DNA of 64,000 nucleotides from positions 620,001 through 684,000 of the forward strand of contig CP064970.1 of NCBI GenBank assembly GCA_016699305.1, in the 5' to 3' direction. The translations under genes were made by a program, and so were the position numbers. Each line of letters starts with the position of its first letter. Position 1 is the stretch's first letter. Shown here piece after piece: positions 1-9,191 of the stretch. Source of the DNA: Alphaproteobacteria bacterium (GTDB taxonomy: Bacteria > Pseudomonadota > Alphaproteobacteria > GCA-016699305). The notes under the pieces were generated by a model. The model worked only from the letters and a program-made list of their open reading frames with translations. It had not been told where the DNA came from and made no database searches.

Positions 1-252
1 ATGGATGATGGGCATCTCAATGTGTCGGCAAGCAGCTCTCAAGACGGCAGCACGGCCTCGGAAGACCTTGAGGCCAGTTATAAGGGACCCAAACTGGATA
101 TGGGGTTCAGCAGCCGCTATTTGTTGGATGTGTTGCAGCTGATTCCCGAAGGCACCGTGCGATTCACCTTGGGCGAGGCGATGTCGCCGGCGGTGGTCGA
201 GGATGCCAGCGATCCCAGCACGCTGTATGTGTTGATGCCGATCCGTCTGTGA
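1..252 (+). CDS. dnaN: DNA polymerase III beta sliding clamp, C-terminal fragment (gene enters from the left edge)
   Basis: The 83 visible residues end in YVLMPIRL, the typical beta-clamp C-terminus that packs against the partner-binding pocket, and contain the strand-rich domain III pattern (SRYLLDVLQLI, then VRFTLGEAMSPAVVED). The ring tethers the replicative polymerase to DNA. The 5' part lies outside the window, so the real start is not visible. The stop overlaps the recF start by a few bases (GTGA), indicating translational coupling in the common dnaN-recF order. Confidence 0.9.
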   Translation: MDDGHLNVSASSSQDGSTASEDLEASYKGPKLDMGFSSRYLLDVLQLIPEGTVRFTLGEAMSPAVVEDASDPSTLYVLMPIRL

Positions 253-1385
253 CGGAACAGGGCGCGTCTTTACCAGTAAGCGCACCGTCTTTGGCGGTGC
301 GCACGGTGCGTCTGTCGGAGTTTCGCAGTTATCCGAGCCTGGATATCGATCTGGAATCCTCGCCGGTGGTGCTGATCGGTCCCAACGGCGCGGGCAAGAC
401 CAATCTACTGGAGGCTATCAGCCTGTTGGGACCAGGGCGTGGCTTGCGCCGCGCCCGACCCGCCGATTTATGCCGCGAGGGACGCGCAAGCTGGAGCGTG
501 TTTGCCCGGATACAGACGGGAGCAGGCACGCCGGTCGAGATTGGCACGGGGCTGGATGCCGCAAGGCGGCGGATCGTGAAGGTGGATGGTAAGGCCGCAC
601 GCAGCCAGGCCGATCTGGCGCGCTTGATGGCGCTAAGCTGGCTGACGCCGGACATGGATGGCCTGCTGGCCGAATCGACCAGCGCGCGGCGGCGTTTTCT
701 GGATCGTCTGGTTTTCGGCCTGGATCCCGATCATGCGCAGCGTGTGCAGCATTATGAACAGAATATGCGCGAACGCCTGCGTTTATTGATTCATGGCACC
801 GCCGATACGGGTTGGTTGGACGCTTTAGAAGATCAAATGGCGGCTTCAGCCGTGGCCATCCACAGCGCCAGGTCGCGGACGGCGACGGCGCTGGACGAGG
901 CATGCGCCCAGACGGGGCCGAGCTTTCCCATCGCGCGACTGACCATGCAAGGCGCAGCGCATGCCATGCCCGAGGATGCGTCCACCTTAGCCACCATCTG
1001 GCGCGAGTCCCGCCCCATGGACGCCCAAGCCGGCATGACCTTGCGCGGGCCGCATAAGGTGGATTTGGCCGTGCGTTTTGCCGAAAAGAATCGTCTGGCC
1101 CAAGATGGATCGACGGGAGAGCAAAAAGCCCTTTTGGTCGCCGTGCTGCTGGCCCATGCGCGGCTGGTACGCCAGTATTCAGGACGTACGCCCTTGTTGA
1201 TTCTGGATGAGGTGGCCGCGCATCTGGACGATGCCCGTCGCCAGGCTATGGGCCAAGAAATCCTAAGCCTGGGCGCGCAAGCCTGGCTTTCGGGAACCGA
1301 CGCCGCCGATTTTTCCACGATGCGGGACCACGCCCAGTTCCTGTCCGTCCTTCCGGGCGATGGCAGCCAGGTTGCGTGGGGATAG
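249..1385 (+). CDS. recF: DNA replication and repair protein RecF
   Basis: 378 aa, GTG start overlapping the dnaN stop. It is an SMC/ABC-like ATPase: Walker A GPNGAGKTNLLEAI at about residues 44-57, the signature-like STGEQKALLVAVLLAHA near 285, and Walker B PLLILDEVAAHLDDARR close behind. RecF binds gapped DNA with RecO and RecR and helps load RecA at stalled forks; recO lies at 56.6 kb in this window. Length and motif order are normal for the family. No gyrB follows; the next gene is convergent. Confidence 0.95.
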   Translation: MTEQGASLPVSAPSLAVRTVRLSEFRSYPSLDIDLESSPVVLIGPNGAGKTNLLEAISLLGPGRGLRRARPADLCREGRASWSVFARIQTGAGTPVEIGTGLDAARRRIVKVDGKAARSQADLARLMALSWLTPDMDGLLAESTSARRRFLDRLVFGLDPDHAQRVQHYEQNMRERLRLLIHGTADTGWLDALEDQMAASAVAIHSARSRTATALDEACAQTGPSFPIARLTMQGAAHAMPEDASTLATIWRESRPMDAQAGMTLRGPHKVDLAVRFAEKNRLAQDGSTGEQKALLVAVLLAHARLVRQYSGRTPLLILDEVAAHLDDARRQAMGQEILSLGAQAWLSGTDAADFSTMRDHAQFLSVLPGDGSQVAWG

Positions 1386-1395
1386 GACCCTCCCT

Positions 1396-2334
1396 CTATG
1401 CCTTGCCGTCATCCAGGCACACTTTGTTTCTGCCGCTGTTTTTGGCTTGATAAAGAATGCGGTCGGCGCGTTTAAGAAGATCGTCGATATCGGCATCGCT
1501 AGGATTTAAGGAGGTCACGCCGATGCTGACGGTCATGGGAACGTGAAGGCCGCCTTCCAGCTCTATAGGCAGCGTTTCAATACGGCGACGCAGACGTTCG
1601 GCGGATTGGGCGGCGGTGGCAAGGTCGGCTTCCAGCAGCACGGCCAAGAATTCCTCACCGCCCAGGCGCCCCAACAGGTCGGTTTGGCGCAAAGTTAACT
1701 GACAGCCCGCGACGAAAGCGCGCAAGGCGTCATCACCCGCGCCGTGTCCGTAGCGATCATTGATGGATTTAAAGTGGTCGATATCCAGCATCAACACCGA
1801 TAGAGGTCTTCCAAAGCGTCGGGCGCGCCGAATTTCCTGATTGGCCTGGGACAGGATATGAGCGCGGTTGCTGATGCCGGTCAGCACGTCCGTGGTGGCC
1901 TGATGCAGCAGCTCTTCTTGCAGCTTCTTACGTACGCTGATGTCGCTCAATGCCAGCAAAATACCTCCATGATGGCCATAATCCACGTGGATCATCGCGA
2001 TCTCAGCGGCAAAACGCCGCCCCGAACGCGAGGTCATTTCGGATTCCAGGTCGTGAACCTCTGGCACCTGCTTCAATACATCCACCAACCTTTCCCATTC
2101 TCCCGGTTCTGTGAAGAACGAACTCATGGGATGGTGCAACAAATCGCGCACCGGCGGATCGAATAACAAGGCGGCACGGCGATTGACAAAGATGATGCAG
2201 CCGTCATGGTCGTCGACGATGACCACCGGATGAGGCAATATCTCCAGTATGGCGCGCAGTCTTTGTTCGCTGGCAAGAAGCGTGTCGATATCCTCGGGAG
2301 CGATGCCGCCGGGTGCGCGATGATGTGTGGTCAT
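1396..2334 (-). CDS. PAS-GGDEF diguanylate cyclase
   Basis: About 312 aa from the ATG at 2334 (reads MTTHHRAPGG), which has an AAGGA about 10 nt upstream; an in-frame start at 2397 lies further upstream. A PAS-like sensor spans about residues 25-130 (ILEILPHPVVIVDDHDG), followed by a GGDEF domain with DIDHFKSINDRYGH and intact GGEEF. An RQTD inhibitory I-site sits five residues before GGEEF, so product inhibition by c-di-GMP is expected. It is the last gene of a prs / small membrane ORF / dgc operon joined by ATGA overlaps. No membrane segment is seen, so it is probably cytoplasmic. The PAS ligand is unknown. Confidence 0.88.
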   Translation of the reverse strand: MTTHHRAPGGIAPEDIDTLLASEQRLRAILEILPHPVVIVDDHDGCIIFVNRRAALLFDPPVRDLLHHPMSSFFTEPGEWERLVDVLKQVPEVHDLESEMTSRSGRRFAAEIAMIHVDYGHHGGILLALSDISVRKKLQEELLHQATTDVLTGISNRAHILSQANQEIRRARRFGRPLSVLMLDIDHFKSINDRYGHGAGDDALRAFVAGCQLTLRQTDLLGRLGGEEFLAVLLEADLATAAQSAERLRRRIETLPIELEGGLHVPMTVSIGVTSLNPSDADIDDLLKRADRILYQAKNSGRNKVCLDDGKA

Positions 2335-2597
2335 ATTGCGTATGTCCTTTTCGACACCATGCCGCGCAGCACATAGGCCAGAATGCCGCCATGGCACAGA
2401 TGATCAACCGCTTGCGACATATCAAGACGAAATAAAAGAGGTATGGATTCTTTTATTCCCCGTCGTGTGAGCAGCTTGGAAAAACCGCTAATAACCAGCA
2501 GAGCGACCAGGTTCCACAAGAAGAACGTCTCACGACCCTCTATCTGTAACCTGCGGCGACAGATGCGCGTCAAGCCGGATTCGGGTTCACTCATCAC
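2331..2597 (-). CDS. Small membrane protein with an aconitase-like C-terminal tail
   Basis: 88 aa. Its ATG overlaps the prs stop (ATGA) and its TGA overlaps the start of the diguanylate cyclase gene, so it appears translationally coupled on both sides; this supports it as a real gene. One hydrophobic segment (FFLWNLVALLVISGF, about residues 26-40). The last third, with IPLLFRLD then HGGILAYVLRGM, resembles the extreme C-terminus of aconitase A (IPLLCRID...HGGILQYVLR) from memory, while the rest does not. It could be a remnant captured into the operon or an unrelated small protein. Function unknown. Confidence 0.6.
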   Translation of the reverse strand: MMSEPESGLTRICRRRLQIEGRETFFLWNLVALLVISGFSKLLTRRGIKESIPLLFRLDMSQAVDHLCHGGILAYVLRGMVSKRTYAI

Positions 2598-3553
2598 AAT
2601 GCTCCGTGCGGGAAGGAATCGAACAGAGCGGAAAGCGACTGCTCGTCATGGATGCTCCGAACGGCCTCGGCCAACAATGGCGCGAGGGATAGGCGTTCGA
2701 TTTTCGAACAAGCGGCAATCTCAGGAGAAGCCTTGATGCTGTCCGTCACCACCAGATTCTCGATAACCGAAGATTCGATATTGCGTGACGCAGGCGGCGA
2801 GAACACGCCATGCGAAGCATAGGCCGATACGCTGCATGCGCCGGACTCGCGCAGGGCCGCCGCCGCCTTGACCAATGTGCCGCCGCTATCGACCATATCA
2901 TCGACCATCAGGCAGTGCCGATCGCGGACCGTGCCGATGACATGCATCACCTCGTTACGGCCCGGACCGTCGCGCCGCTTATCGATGATGGCCAGATCTG
3001 CATTGTCCAGCCGCTTGGCCAAGGCGCGCGCGCGGGCCACGCCGCCAATATCGGGCGAGACGACCGTGACGCCCTCTAGGCCGGGATATCGGTCTCGAAT
3101 ATGCCGATCAAAGACCGGCAGGGCATACAGGTTATCCACCGGAATATCAAAAAAGCCCTGGATTTGCGCCGCATGCAGATCGACTGTCAGGACTCGAGAA
3201 GCTCCCGCCGCCGTGATCAGATTGGCCACCAGTTTGGCCGAGATAGGCGTGCGCGGACTGGTCTTGCGGTCCTGCCGGGCATAGCCGAAATAGGGCAGCA
3301 CCGCCGTGATGCGCCGCGCCGAGCCGCGCCGCAGCGCGTCCATCAGGATCAGCAGTTCCATCAGATTGTCATTGGCGGGGCAGGATGTCGGCTGCAGCAC
3401 GAACACGTCCTTGCCGCGCACATTCTCCAATATCTCGACGAAAATCTCGCCATCGGCAAAGCGCCGGATGGCGGCTTCGGTCAATGTCATGTCCAAATGC
3501 CCGGCAATGGCCTGGGCAAGGGGCAGATTACCGGTGCCGGATATCAGTCTCAT
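2594..3553 (-). CDS. prs: Ribose-phosphate pyrophosphokinase (PRPP synthetase)
   Basis: 319 aa. Makes PRPP from ribose 5-phosphate and ATP for nucleotide, His and Trp synthesis. Key motifs: RFADGEIFVEI near the N-terminus, PYFGYARQDRK (ATP-binding loop), the signature VDLHAAQIQGFFDIPVDNL near 130, and the PRPP loop VDDMVDSGGTL near 220. Length and motifs are typical of class I enzymes. First gene of a three-gene minus-strand operon. Divergent from grxC, with about 88 bp between. Confidence 0.95.
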   Translation of the reverse strand: MRLISGTGNLPLAQAIAGHLDMTLTEAAIRRFADGEIFVEILENVRGKDVFVLQPTSCPANDNLMELLILMDALRRGSARRITAVLPYFGYARQDRKTSPRTPISAKLVANLITAAGASRVLTVDLHAAQIQGFFDIPVDNLYALPVFDRHIRDRYPGLEGVTVVSPDIGGVARARALAKRLDNADLAIIDKRRDGPGRNEVMHVIGTVRDRHCLMVDDMVDSGGTLVKAAAALRESGACSVSAYASHGVFSPPASRNIESSVIENLVVTDSIKASPEIAACSKIERLSLAPLLAEAVRSIHDEQSLSALFDSFPHGAL

Positions 3554-3641
3554 AGCTTAACTGGTAGCAAGATGCGGGCCTTTCGTCCATCCATGACAAA
3601 ATCCACCCATGCCGCTATGATCAAGGTCGGAAGGAAAAAAC

Positions 3642-3896
3642 ATGCCCAAGATTGAACTCTATACCGGCCAATCCTGCCCCTATTGCGTACGAGCCAAGGC
3701 TTTGCTACGCGCCAAGGGCCAGGAATTTCAAGAAGTCGATATCTGGGCCGATCCCACGCGGATGCAGGAAATGATCGAGCGTTCGGGGGGAAAGCGCAGC
3801 GTTCCTCAGATTTTCATTAACGGCCAGCATATCGGCGGCTATGACGATCTGCACGCTCTGGATCAAGCGGGCGGTTTGGATCCGTTGTTGGCCTAG
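3642..3896 (+). CDS. grxC: Glutaredoxin 3
   Basis: 84 aa thioredoxin-fold dithiol glutaredoxin. The redox site is CPYC at residues 12-15. The cis-Pro motif SVPQIF and the glutathione-binding GGYDD follow. It reduces protein disulfides and glutathione mixed disulfides in the cytoplasm. An AAGGA lies just upstream of the ATG. truA follows after 12 bp, so the two may be co-transcribed. Confidence 0.95.
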   Translation: MPKIELYTGQSCPYCVRAKALLRAKGQEFQEVDIWADPTRMQEMIERSGGKRSVPQIFINGQHIGGYDDLHALDQAGGLDPLLA

Positions 3897-3908
3897 GCGT
3901 TTGCCGAC

Positions 3909-4658
3909 ATGCCCCAGCGTTGGAAACTGACTTTGGAATATGACGGTCGGCCTTTTTGCGGCTGGCAGCGGCAAGAAAACGCGCTTACCGTGCAGCAGGT
4001 GGTGGAAGAGGCGCTGACGCGCTTTGACGGCGCGGCTGTGCCGGTGGCCGTGGCGGGGCGTACGGATGCGGGGGTGCATGCGCTGGGACAGGTGATCAGC
4101 GCGGATCTATCGCGCGATGCGACGCCCGACCGCGTGCGCGAGGCGGTGAATTTTCATCTAAAGCCGCATCCGGTGGCCGTGGTGGATGTGCAGGCGGTTC
4201 CCGCCGATTTCCACGCGCGTTTCTGGGCGCAGGATCGCAGTTATCGCTATGTCATCATCAATCGCCGTCCGCCTCTGACGGTCGATGAGGGATTGGCCTG
4301 GCGTGTCGGCGCGCCGCTTGATATCCAGGCCATGCAGACGGCGGCAAATCTGCTGATCGGCCAGCATGATTTCTCGACATTCCGCGCCGCACATTGCCAA
4401 GCGTCTTCGCCCGTCAAGACCTTGGATCGTCTGGACATATCCCGCCAGGGCGAGCGGATCGAGATCAAGGCCAGGGCGCGGTCTTTCCTCTATCACCAAG
4501 TCCGCAATATGGTGGGCACATTGGCGTTGGTCGGTATGGGACGATGGACGCATGACGCCTTCGCCGCCGCCTTCGCCGCCTGTGATCGCCGCCTGGGCGG
4601 CCCTACCGCTCCGCCGGATGGGCTGTATTTCACCAAGGTCCGTTATCCGGCGTCTTGA
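3909..4658 (+). CDS. truA: tRNA pseudouridine(38-40) synthase
   Basis: 249 aa. Isomerises U38-U40 in tRNA anticodon arms. Catalytic Asp lies in GRTDAGVHALGQV (about residues 51-63), preceded by the N-terminal LEYDGRPFCGWQRQ. FLYHQVRNMVGTL near 195-207 is the second conserved block. Complete length. The 3' end overlaps the convergent murD2 stop by 16 bp. Confidence 0.95.
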   Translation: MPQRWKLTLEYDGRPFCGWQRQENALTVQQVVEEALTRFDGAAVPVAVAGRTDAGVHALGQVISADLSRDATPDRVREAVNFHLKPHPVAVVDVQAVPADFHARFWAQDRSYRYVIINRRPPLTVDEGLAWRVGAPLDIQAMQTAANLLIGQHDFSTFRAAHCQASSPVKTLDRLDISRQGERIEIKARARSFLYHQVRNMVGTLALVGMGRWTHDAFAAAFAACDRRLGGPTAPPDGLYFTKVRYPAS

Positions 4659-5941
4659 AACCCGGCTTCCCGGGCAAAACATAATCCGCGCTGTTCGAAA
4701 TCCTTGAACAGGCCATAACTGGGCGCGGCGGGTGACAGCAGCACCACGCCGCCGGATGGGGTTACGCGCCGGGCCAATTCGACCGCGCTGGCCATCGTCT
4801 GAGCCATGCAGATCGAGGGGGCGTTTGGATGCTGGCCGATGGATTGGGCCAGACGTTGGCCGCTGGGTCCCATGACGATCAGGGCATTCAGGCCCTGGGA
4901 CAGGATGTGCTGAACCAGGGGCGCATCGTCCAACCCCCGGTCGAAGCCGCCCGCGATCAGGGTGATGGGGCGGCCTTGGTAGGATTGCATGGCAGCGATG
5001 GTCGATTGCGGCGTGGTGGCGATGCTGTCATTGACATATAAGACGCCGTTCTTCTCGCCCAGCTCTTGCTGACGATGCGGCAGAGGCCGAAAATCGGCCA
5101 TGGCCCCTAGGGCCTCTTGTCTATCGATTTCCAGACACGCGATGACGCCAAGGACCGCCGCCACGTTCGAACGATTATGAGCGCGTGATAGATAATCATG
5201 TCCGGGCACTTCCGGCGCGGTGGTTGTGTCGATGATTTGAATGTCGGAGGGCAGTTCCAGCCCCGCGCTTGTCGCCGCTTCTTGGACCTGCTTGGTAGCC
5301 AATGCCAGACGAGCGCAAGTCAGCAGATGCAGTTTATCTTTGTAATAGGTGGCCAGGTCGCCGTGCCAATCCAGATGTTCAGGGTATAGGCAGGTGACAA
5401 GGGCGATATCGGCCATGCCGTCGAAATCGGCAGCTTGATAACTTGAAACCTCGATCACACGAAACGCGGCGTTCGCATCTTGCACTTGTGTGACCGGCAG
5501 GCCGATATTCCCTGCCAGTATCGTTCGATGTCCCAGAGCGTTCAGCGCATGGGCCAACAGACTCGCCGTGGTGCTTTTGCCCTTGGTGCCGGTGACCAGG
5601 ATGGTGCGGGCGGATGACGGCTCTTGCGCCCACAAGCTTAGCAAGGATGTGACGACCAGGCCCCGCGCCTTGGCGTCTTGGATCAAGGGGTGATACAGGC
5701 TGACGCCGGGGGATTTGATGACATAACGCGCCTTGGCCAGTTCGGCGCGCATTTCCTCGGTCCCTCGCGCCACATGATGCGTCGCTGCCAAGCCTTCGAT
5801 TTGCGATGGGCCTGACGCCTCGTCTAAGAAGACCAGTGGGTTCGCATGACCCAGCCGCGCCAGCCACTGCGCCGCCGCGCGTCCTTCGCGTCCCGTTCCC
5901 CAAATGACCACGGGTTGATGCAATAGGTCATGGATCTTCAT
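4643..5941 (-). CDS. murD2: UDP-N-acetylmuramoyl-L-alanine--L-glutamate ligase (MurD2 type)
   Basis: 432 aa from the ATG at 5941 (MKIHDLLHQPVVIWG); the frame is open further upstream but that part overlaps murL out of character. Mur-ligase core: N-terminal Rossmann motif WGTGREGRAAAQWL, P-loop VTGTKGKSTTASLL, then NIGLP, SRAHNRSNVAA, RQQELGEKNGV, VNDSIATTPQST and LIAGGFDRG. Alone it would be called MurD. Because its start overlaps the 3' end of murL by 14 bp, it is better read as the MurD2 type that adds L-Glu to UDP-MurNAc-L-Ala for later epimerisation. That substrate assignment is inferred from context. Confidence 0.85.
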   Translation of the reverse strand: MKIHDLLHQPVVIWGTGREGRAAAQWLARLGHANPLVFLDEASGPSQIEGLAATHHVARGTEEMRAELAKARYVIKSPGVSLYHPLIQDAKARGLVVTSLLSLWAQEPSSARTILVTGTKGKSTTASLLAHALNALGHRTILAGNIGLPVTQVQDANAAFRVIEVSSYQAADFDGMADIALVTCLYPEHLDWHGDLATYYKDKLHLLTCARLALATKQVQEAATSAGLELPSDIQIIDTTTAPEVPGHDYLSRAHNRSNVAAVLGVIACLEIDRQEALGAMADFRPLPHRQQELGEKNGVLYVNDSIATTPQSTIAAMQSYQGRPITLIAGGFDRGLDDAPLVQHILSQGLNALIVMGPSGQRLAQSIGQHPNAPSICMAQTMASAVELARRVTPSGGVVLLSPAAPSYGLFKDFEQRGLCFAREAGFQDAG

Positions 5942-7271
5942 GCAGCCAACCCAGGTAAGAGTTTGGCACGCGGTGCGCCATATCTGGCGTGAAGAATGCC
6001 TGATATCGCGCATCGATGTCTTGGGAGTCTTGGGGCAGACGCGCGGCCAAGGCCGATGGCACTGCATCATGCTTCCAGGAGTCATCTTGGGCCAGCTTGG
6101 CAAGCAGGATGGCGCTTTCCTCCACCTCGCCCACGCATTCGAAGGGCTTAAAGTTCTCCAAACCCGCCAACTCGGCAAAGCCGGAGACTTGCGCCGAATC
6201 GTCCAGCAGATTGCGTCCAAAAATATCGATCAGCCGATCCTTCGCCATGAAAGGTGCCAGTGCCAGGAACACAAAGCGGCATTTGGGGCAATCGCCGCAC
6301 CAGCCGCGCCCGCGCCGGGACTCGTCTTGACGAAAGGCTTTATTGCAACTGGTGAAGATGTCGTGATAGGCGCGGTGACGCGCGAAACGCCTGGCAATCG
6401 CCACTTCGCTCAGGGGCCGCAACAGTGAGAAATAGGCGATATCGGGCGACACCAGCCGCGCCAGGGTTTGAGCGAAGCCGCGCTCGAATTCCAAGGATTT
6501 GCTGTATTGATGGTTCACCTCGGTCCCGTTCAGGCTTAGATTGGCGACGCTGGCCGAACGCTCGTTAGACAGCAAGATGGCGTCATAGCCGTATAAGATC
6601 GCCCCCGCCGCCAGTATGGCGCTAAGGATAGCCGTGACCGGCACATGGCCGTTCAATACGCCGGTCTTGTTCAATTCGATCAATGCCGGGTCGATCCGGC
6701 GCACGGCGTGCAAGGCGGGAAAGCCTGCCACCTGAATCGTTTGGGCAATAGGCCGCGCAGGACCGCCCACTCCGCCCATGGCGAATAAAAAGGGTGTTTG
6801 TCCAGCCTGACGCGCGGCCTCGATCGTGACGATGGAATCCTTGCCCCCGCCCACGGCCACACAGTCGCGGCGCGGCAGATGTAAGCGCGTGGGTGGCGGC
6901 GCGTTTTGGGTTTGCGCTTCGCATTGCGCGCGCTGTGACATATCCAGCTTGTTGCGATAGGCAAATTCGCCAAGGCCCATGCGGTAAACTTGCGTCACCC
7001 AGCTGGCCGTTTCGGCATCCAAGGCAAAAGCCGGACACAGCATCCGCGCGGGCGCATAAGCCTTATAGTAACTGACCCCCGCCATCAGCAGGATCACCCG
7101 AAAGGCGGCGTCCAGGGCCTGGCGTTCATGGGGTTCAAACTCTGTCCGCGCGTTCGGAAACTGCAGTGTTTCGGTAAAAGAAGGCCCGTCCCGGAACGCA
7201 TAGTCCAGGCGCAGCAGGCTTTGCGCGCTATCAAAATGATAGCCTTGAAAGAGAAAGTCAGAGGGTGCCAT
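5928..7271 (-). CDS. murL: UDP-N-acetylmuramoyl-L-alanyl-L-glutamate epimerase
   Basis: About 447 aa from ATG 7271 (a TTG lies 6 bp upstream). The MurL family epimerises the terminal L-Glu of UDP-MurNAc-L-Ala-L-Glu to D-Glu in an ATP- and Mg-dependent step described in Xanthomonas. PP-loop-like nucleotide motif AVGGGKDSIV near residue 140; the conserved SNERSAS...NLSLNGTEVNHQYSK block; and a Cys cluster WCGDCPKCRFVF near 340, possibly a metal site. Immediately followed by murD2 with overlap, matching the known gene pair. The family match is by recognition of these blocks, not a search. Confidence 0.85.
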   Translation of the reverse strand: MAPSDFLFQGYHFDSAQSLLRLDYAFRDGPSFTETLQFPNARTEFEPHERQALDAAFRVILLMAGVSYYKAYAPARMLCPAFALDAETASWVTQVYRMGLGEFAYRNKLDMSQRAQCEAQTQNAPPPTRLHLPRRDCVAVGGGKDSIVTIEAARQAGQTPFLFAMGGVGGPARPIAQTIQVAGFPALHAVRRIDPALIELNKTGVLNGHVPVTAILSAILAAGAILYGYDAILLSNERSASVANLSLNGTEVNHQYSKSLEFERGFAQTLARLVSPDIAYFSLLRPLSEVAIARRFARHRAYHDIFTSCNKAFRQDESRRGRGWCGDCPKCRFVFLALAPFMAKDRLIDIFGRNLLDDSAQVSGFAELAGLENFKPFECVGEVEESAILLAKLAQDDSWKHDAVPSALAARLPQDSQDIDARYQAFFTPDMAHRVPNSYLGWLHEDP

Positions 7272-7386
7272 AGGCAAACTTTATGCCGATCACCGCTCTT
7301 GGAGCAAGCCATGCGCCCATACCCCCTGGGACAAAAGCGCACATGGGGCTGACGGCCATGCCCGGAGAAAGCTATTCCTTGGCCCC

Positions 7387-9117
7387 ATGATGAGGAAGTC
7401 TTTGGAATTAGGGCTATCGATGGTGGCCTTGGCGCTGTGCCTAATCGCTTGTACGGGATCGCGCCCGGGCGGCGAAGCGGTGGACCCTTCCTTGGGCCTG
7501 ACGCGCGAGGATTATCGCGGCCTACGCGCACGCGCACCGGCCATTCCGGCCAAGGCAGAGCCGCCGATCCCATCTTTGCGCGGCGGGGAAGTGACGGCCT
7601 CAAAGACGCAAGACAAGCCTTTGCCTAAGAGCTTGGACATGCGGGTTTCGGTGACGGTGGATGAAACCGTTCCCTTGCGTGCCGTGTTTTTAGAGCTGGG
7701 CCGCAAAGCGGCGTTGAATATGGAATTGGATTCCCAGATCAAGGCCAGCGGCGTGATCTTTTCCGCACATGAACAACCGGTGCGGCGGGTGATAGAGCGT
7801 CTGTGCCGCATGGCGGGGTTGCGCGTGTCTTTTGACGAAGACGCGGTGCGCATCGGGCGCGACGTTCCGCGCACACAGACCTATCGCCTGGATTACCTTA
7901 GTCTTGCCCGCGCCACGCGCGGCGAGGTCGGCATTGCCACCAATGTCTTCGCTCAGGTCGCGCGCGGCGGCGGGGCCGATGCGGCGGGCAATAATTCGAC
8001 CACCAAGATCGAGGCGCATGGCGAGGCCGATTTCTGGGCGGAGATCGACCGCAATCTGAAAGAGATCGTCTCGCAAAGCGAGACCGAGGAAGACGCGGGG
8101 ACAAGCAAGAATGCGGGCCGCATGGGATATACGCTGAATCGTCAGGCGGGTTTGGTGACCGTCACCGCGCCCGATAGAGTGCAAGAGCGCGTGGCGACGT
8201 ATCTGGATCGTCTGCGCCGCCATGCTCTGGCTCAAGTGCTGATCGAGGCGCGCATCATCGAGGTGAGTCTGAGTGAAAATTATCGCGCCGGCATCAATTG
8301 GCGCAGTCTGAACGACGATATCGTCGGCGGGGCCTTGCGTTTTGGTCCTTTCGCTCCCGCTGGCCCCTTTATCGCGCCGACCACCGCCGCCGATGGCGTC
8401 ATGACTCTGACTTATAGCGGCGGCGACATGGCCGGAATCGCCAATCTGGTGCGCCGCTTTGGCACGGTGCGCACCTTGTCCAGTCCGCGCCTGACCGTCT
8501 TGAATAACCAGACCGCCATCTTAAAGGTCGCGGAAAACGACGTGTATTTCACTTCGACGGTCGAGGCAACGCCCGTGGTCGGGGCCGGCGGCGCGGTCAG
8601 CGTCACGCGCACCATCACCAGCACGCCCAATACCGTGCCCGTGGGCTTGGTGATGACCGTGCAGCCCGCCATTGATCCGTCAAGCGGCGAGATCACATTA
8701 AGCCTGCGGCCCACCATCTCGCGCATCGTGCGGCGTGTCAGCGATCCTTCGGTCAGCATCACCGCCGCCGAGGCCGGCGTTCCCGTCTCGTCCGAGGTTC
8801 CCGTGGTGGAAGTGCGTGAGATGGATTCCGTGCTGCGCCTGCATTCGGGGGATGTCGCCGTCCTGGGCGGCCTGATGCAAGACCATACCAAGAATGACGA
8901 GGAAGGCCCGCCTGTGCTGGACGAATTGCCGGTGCTGGGCGCCTTGGTCAAAAGCCGCGACGAATCCAGCAATGTCAGCGAGCTTGTGATCCTTTTACGC
9001 GCCACCTTGGCCGAGCTGCCCGCGCCCGATGCCGCCGACCGCGATCTGTACACCCGCTATCATGCGGATCCGAGGCCGCTGTTGCAGTCCCAATCACAGC
9101 CGCCTGCCGCGCCCTGA
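7387..9117 (+). CDS. Lipoprotein secretin, type IVb pilus / MSHA type (PilN/MshL-like)
   Basis: 576 aa. The N-terminus is a lipoprotein signal with lipobox LIAC (Cys about residue 22). Then a low-complexity linker, an N0/STN-like domain (about 85-160, LDMRVSVTVDETVPLRAVF), a middle region, and a C-terminal secretin beta-domain (about 290-550: IEARIIEVSLSENYRAGINW, SSPRLTVLNNQTAIL, HSGDVAVLGGLMQD). It should form the outer-membrane pore of a type IVb pilus or related secretion machine. No pilus ATPase or inner-membrane gene lies beside it. The pilin-like protein at 13.5 kb and the PilV-like proteins at 54.6-56.1 kb may be partners. Confidence 0.85.
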   Translation: MMRKSLELGLSMVALALCLIACTGSRPGGEAVDPSLGLTREDYRGLRARAPAIPAKAEPPIPSLRGGEVTASKTQDKPLPKSLDMRVSVTVDETVPLRAVFLELGRKAALNMELDSQIKASGVIFSAHEQPVRRVIERLCRMAGLRVSFDEDAVRIGRDVPRTQTYRLDYLSLARATRGEVGIATNVFAQVARGGGADAAGNNSTTKIEAHGEADFWAEIDRNLKEIVSQSETEEDAGTSKNAGRMGYTLNRQAGLVTVTAPDRVQERVATYLDRLRRHALAQVLIEARIIEVSLSENYRAGINWRSLNDDIVGGALRFGPFAPAGPFIAPTTAADGVMTLTYSGGDMAGIANLVRRFGTVRTLSSPRLTVLNNQTAILKVAENDVYFTSTVEATPVVGAGGAVSVTRTITSTPNTVPVGLVMTVQPAIDPSSGEITLSLRPTISRIVRRVSDPSVSITAAEAGVPVSSEVPVVEVREMDSVLRLHSGDVAVLGGLMQDHTKNDEEGPPVLDELPVLGALVKSRDESSNVSELVILLRATLAELPAPDAADRDLYTRYHADPRPLLQSQSQPPAAP

Positions 9118-9191
9118 CACCATCGGGAAAAAGACTTTTCTTGCGCGGCAATGGTGTATTCTTGGCGCGGCTTTATGAAGGAGTGGGACGC

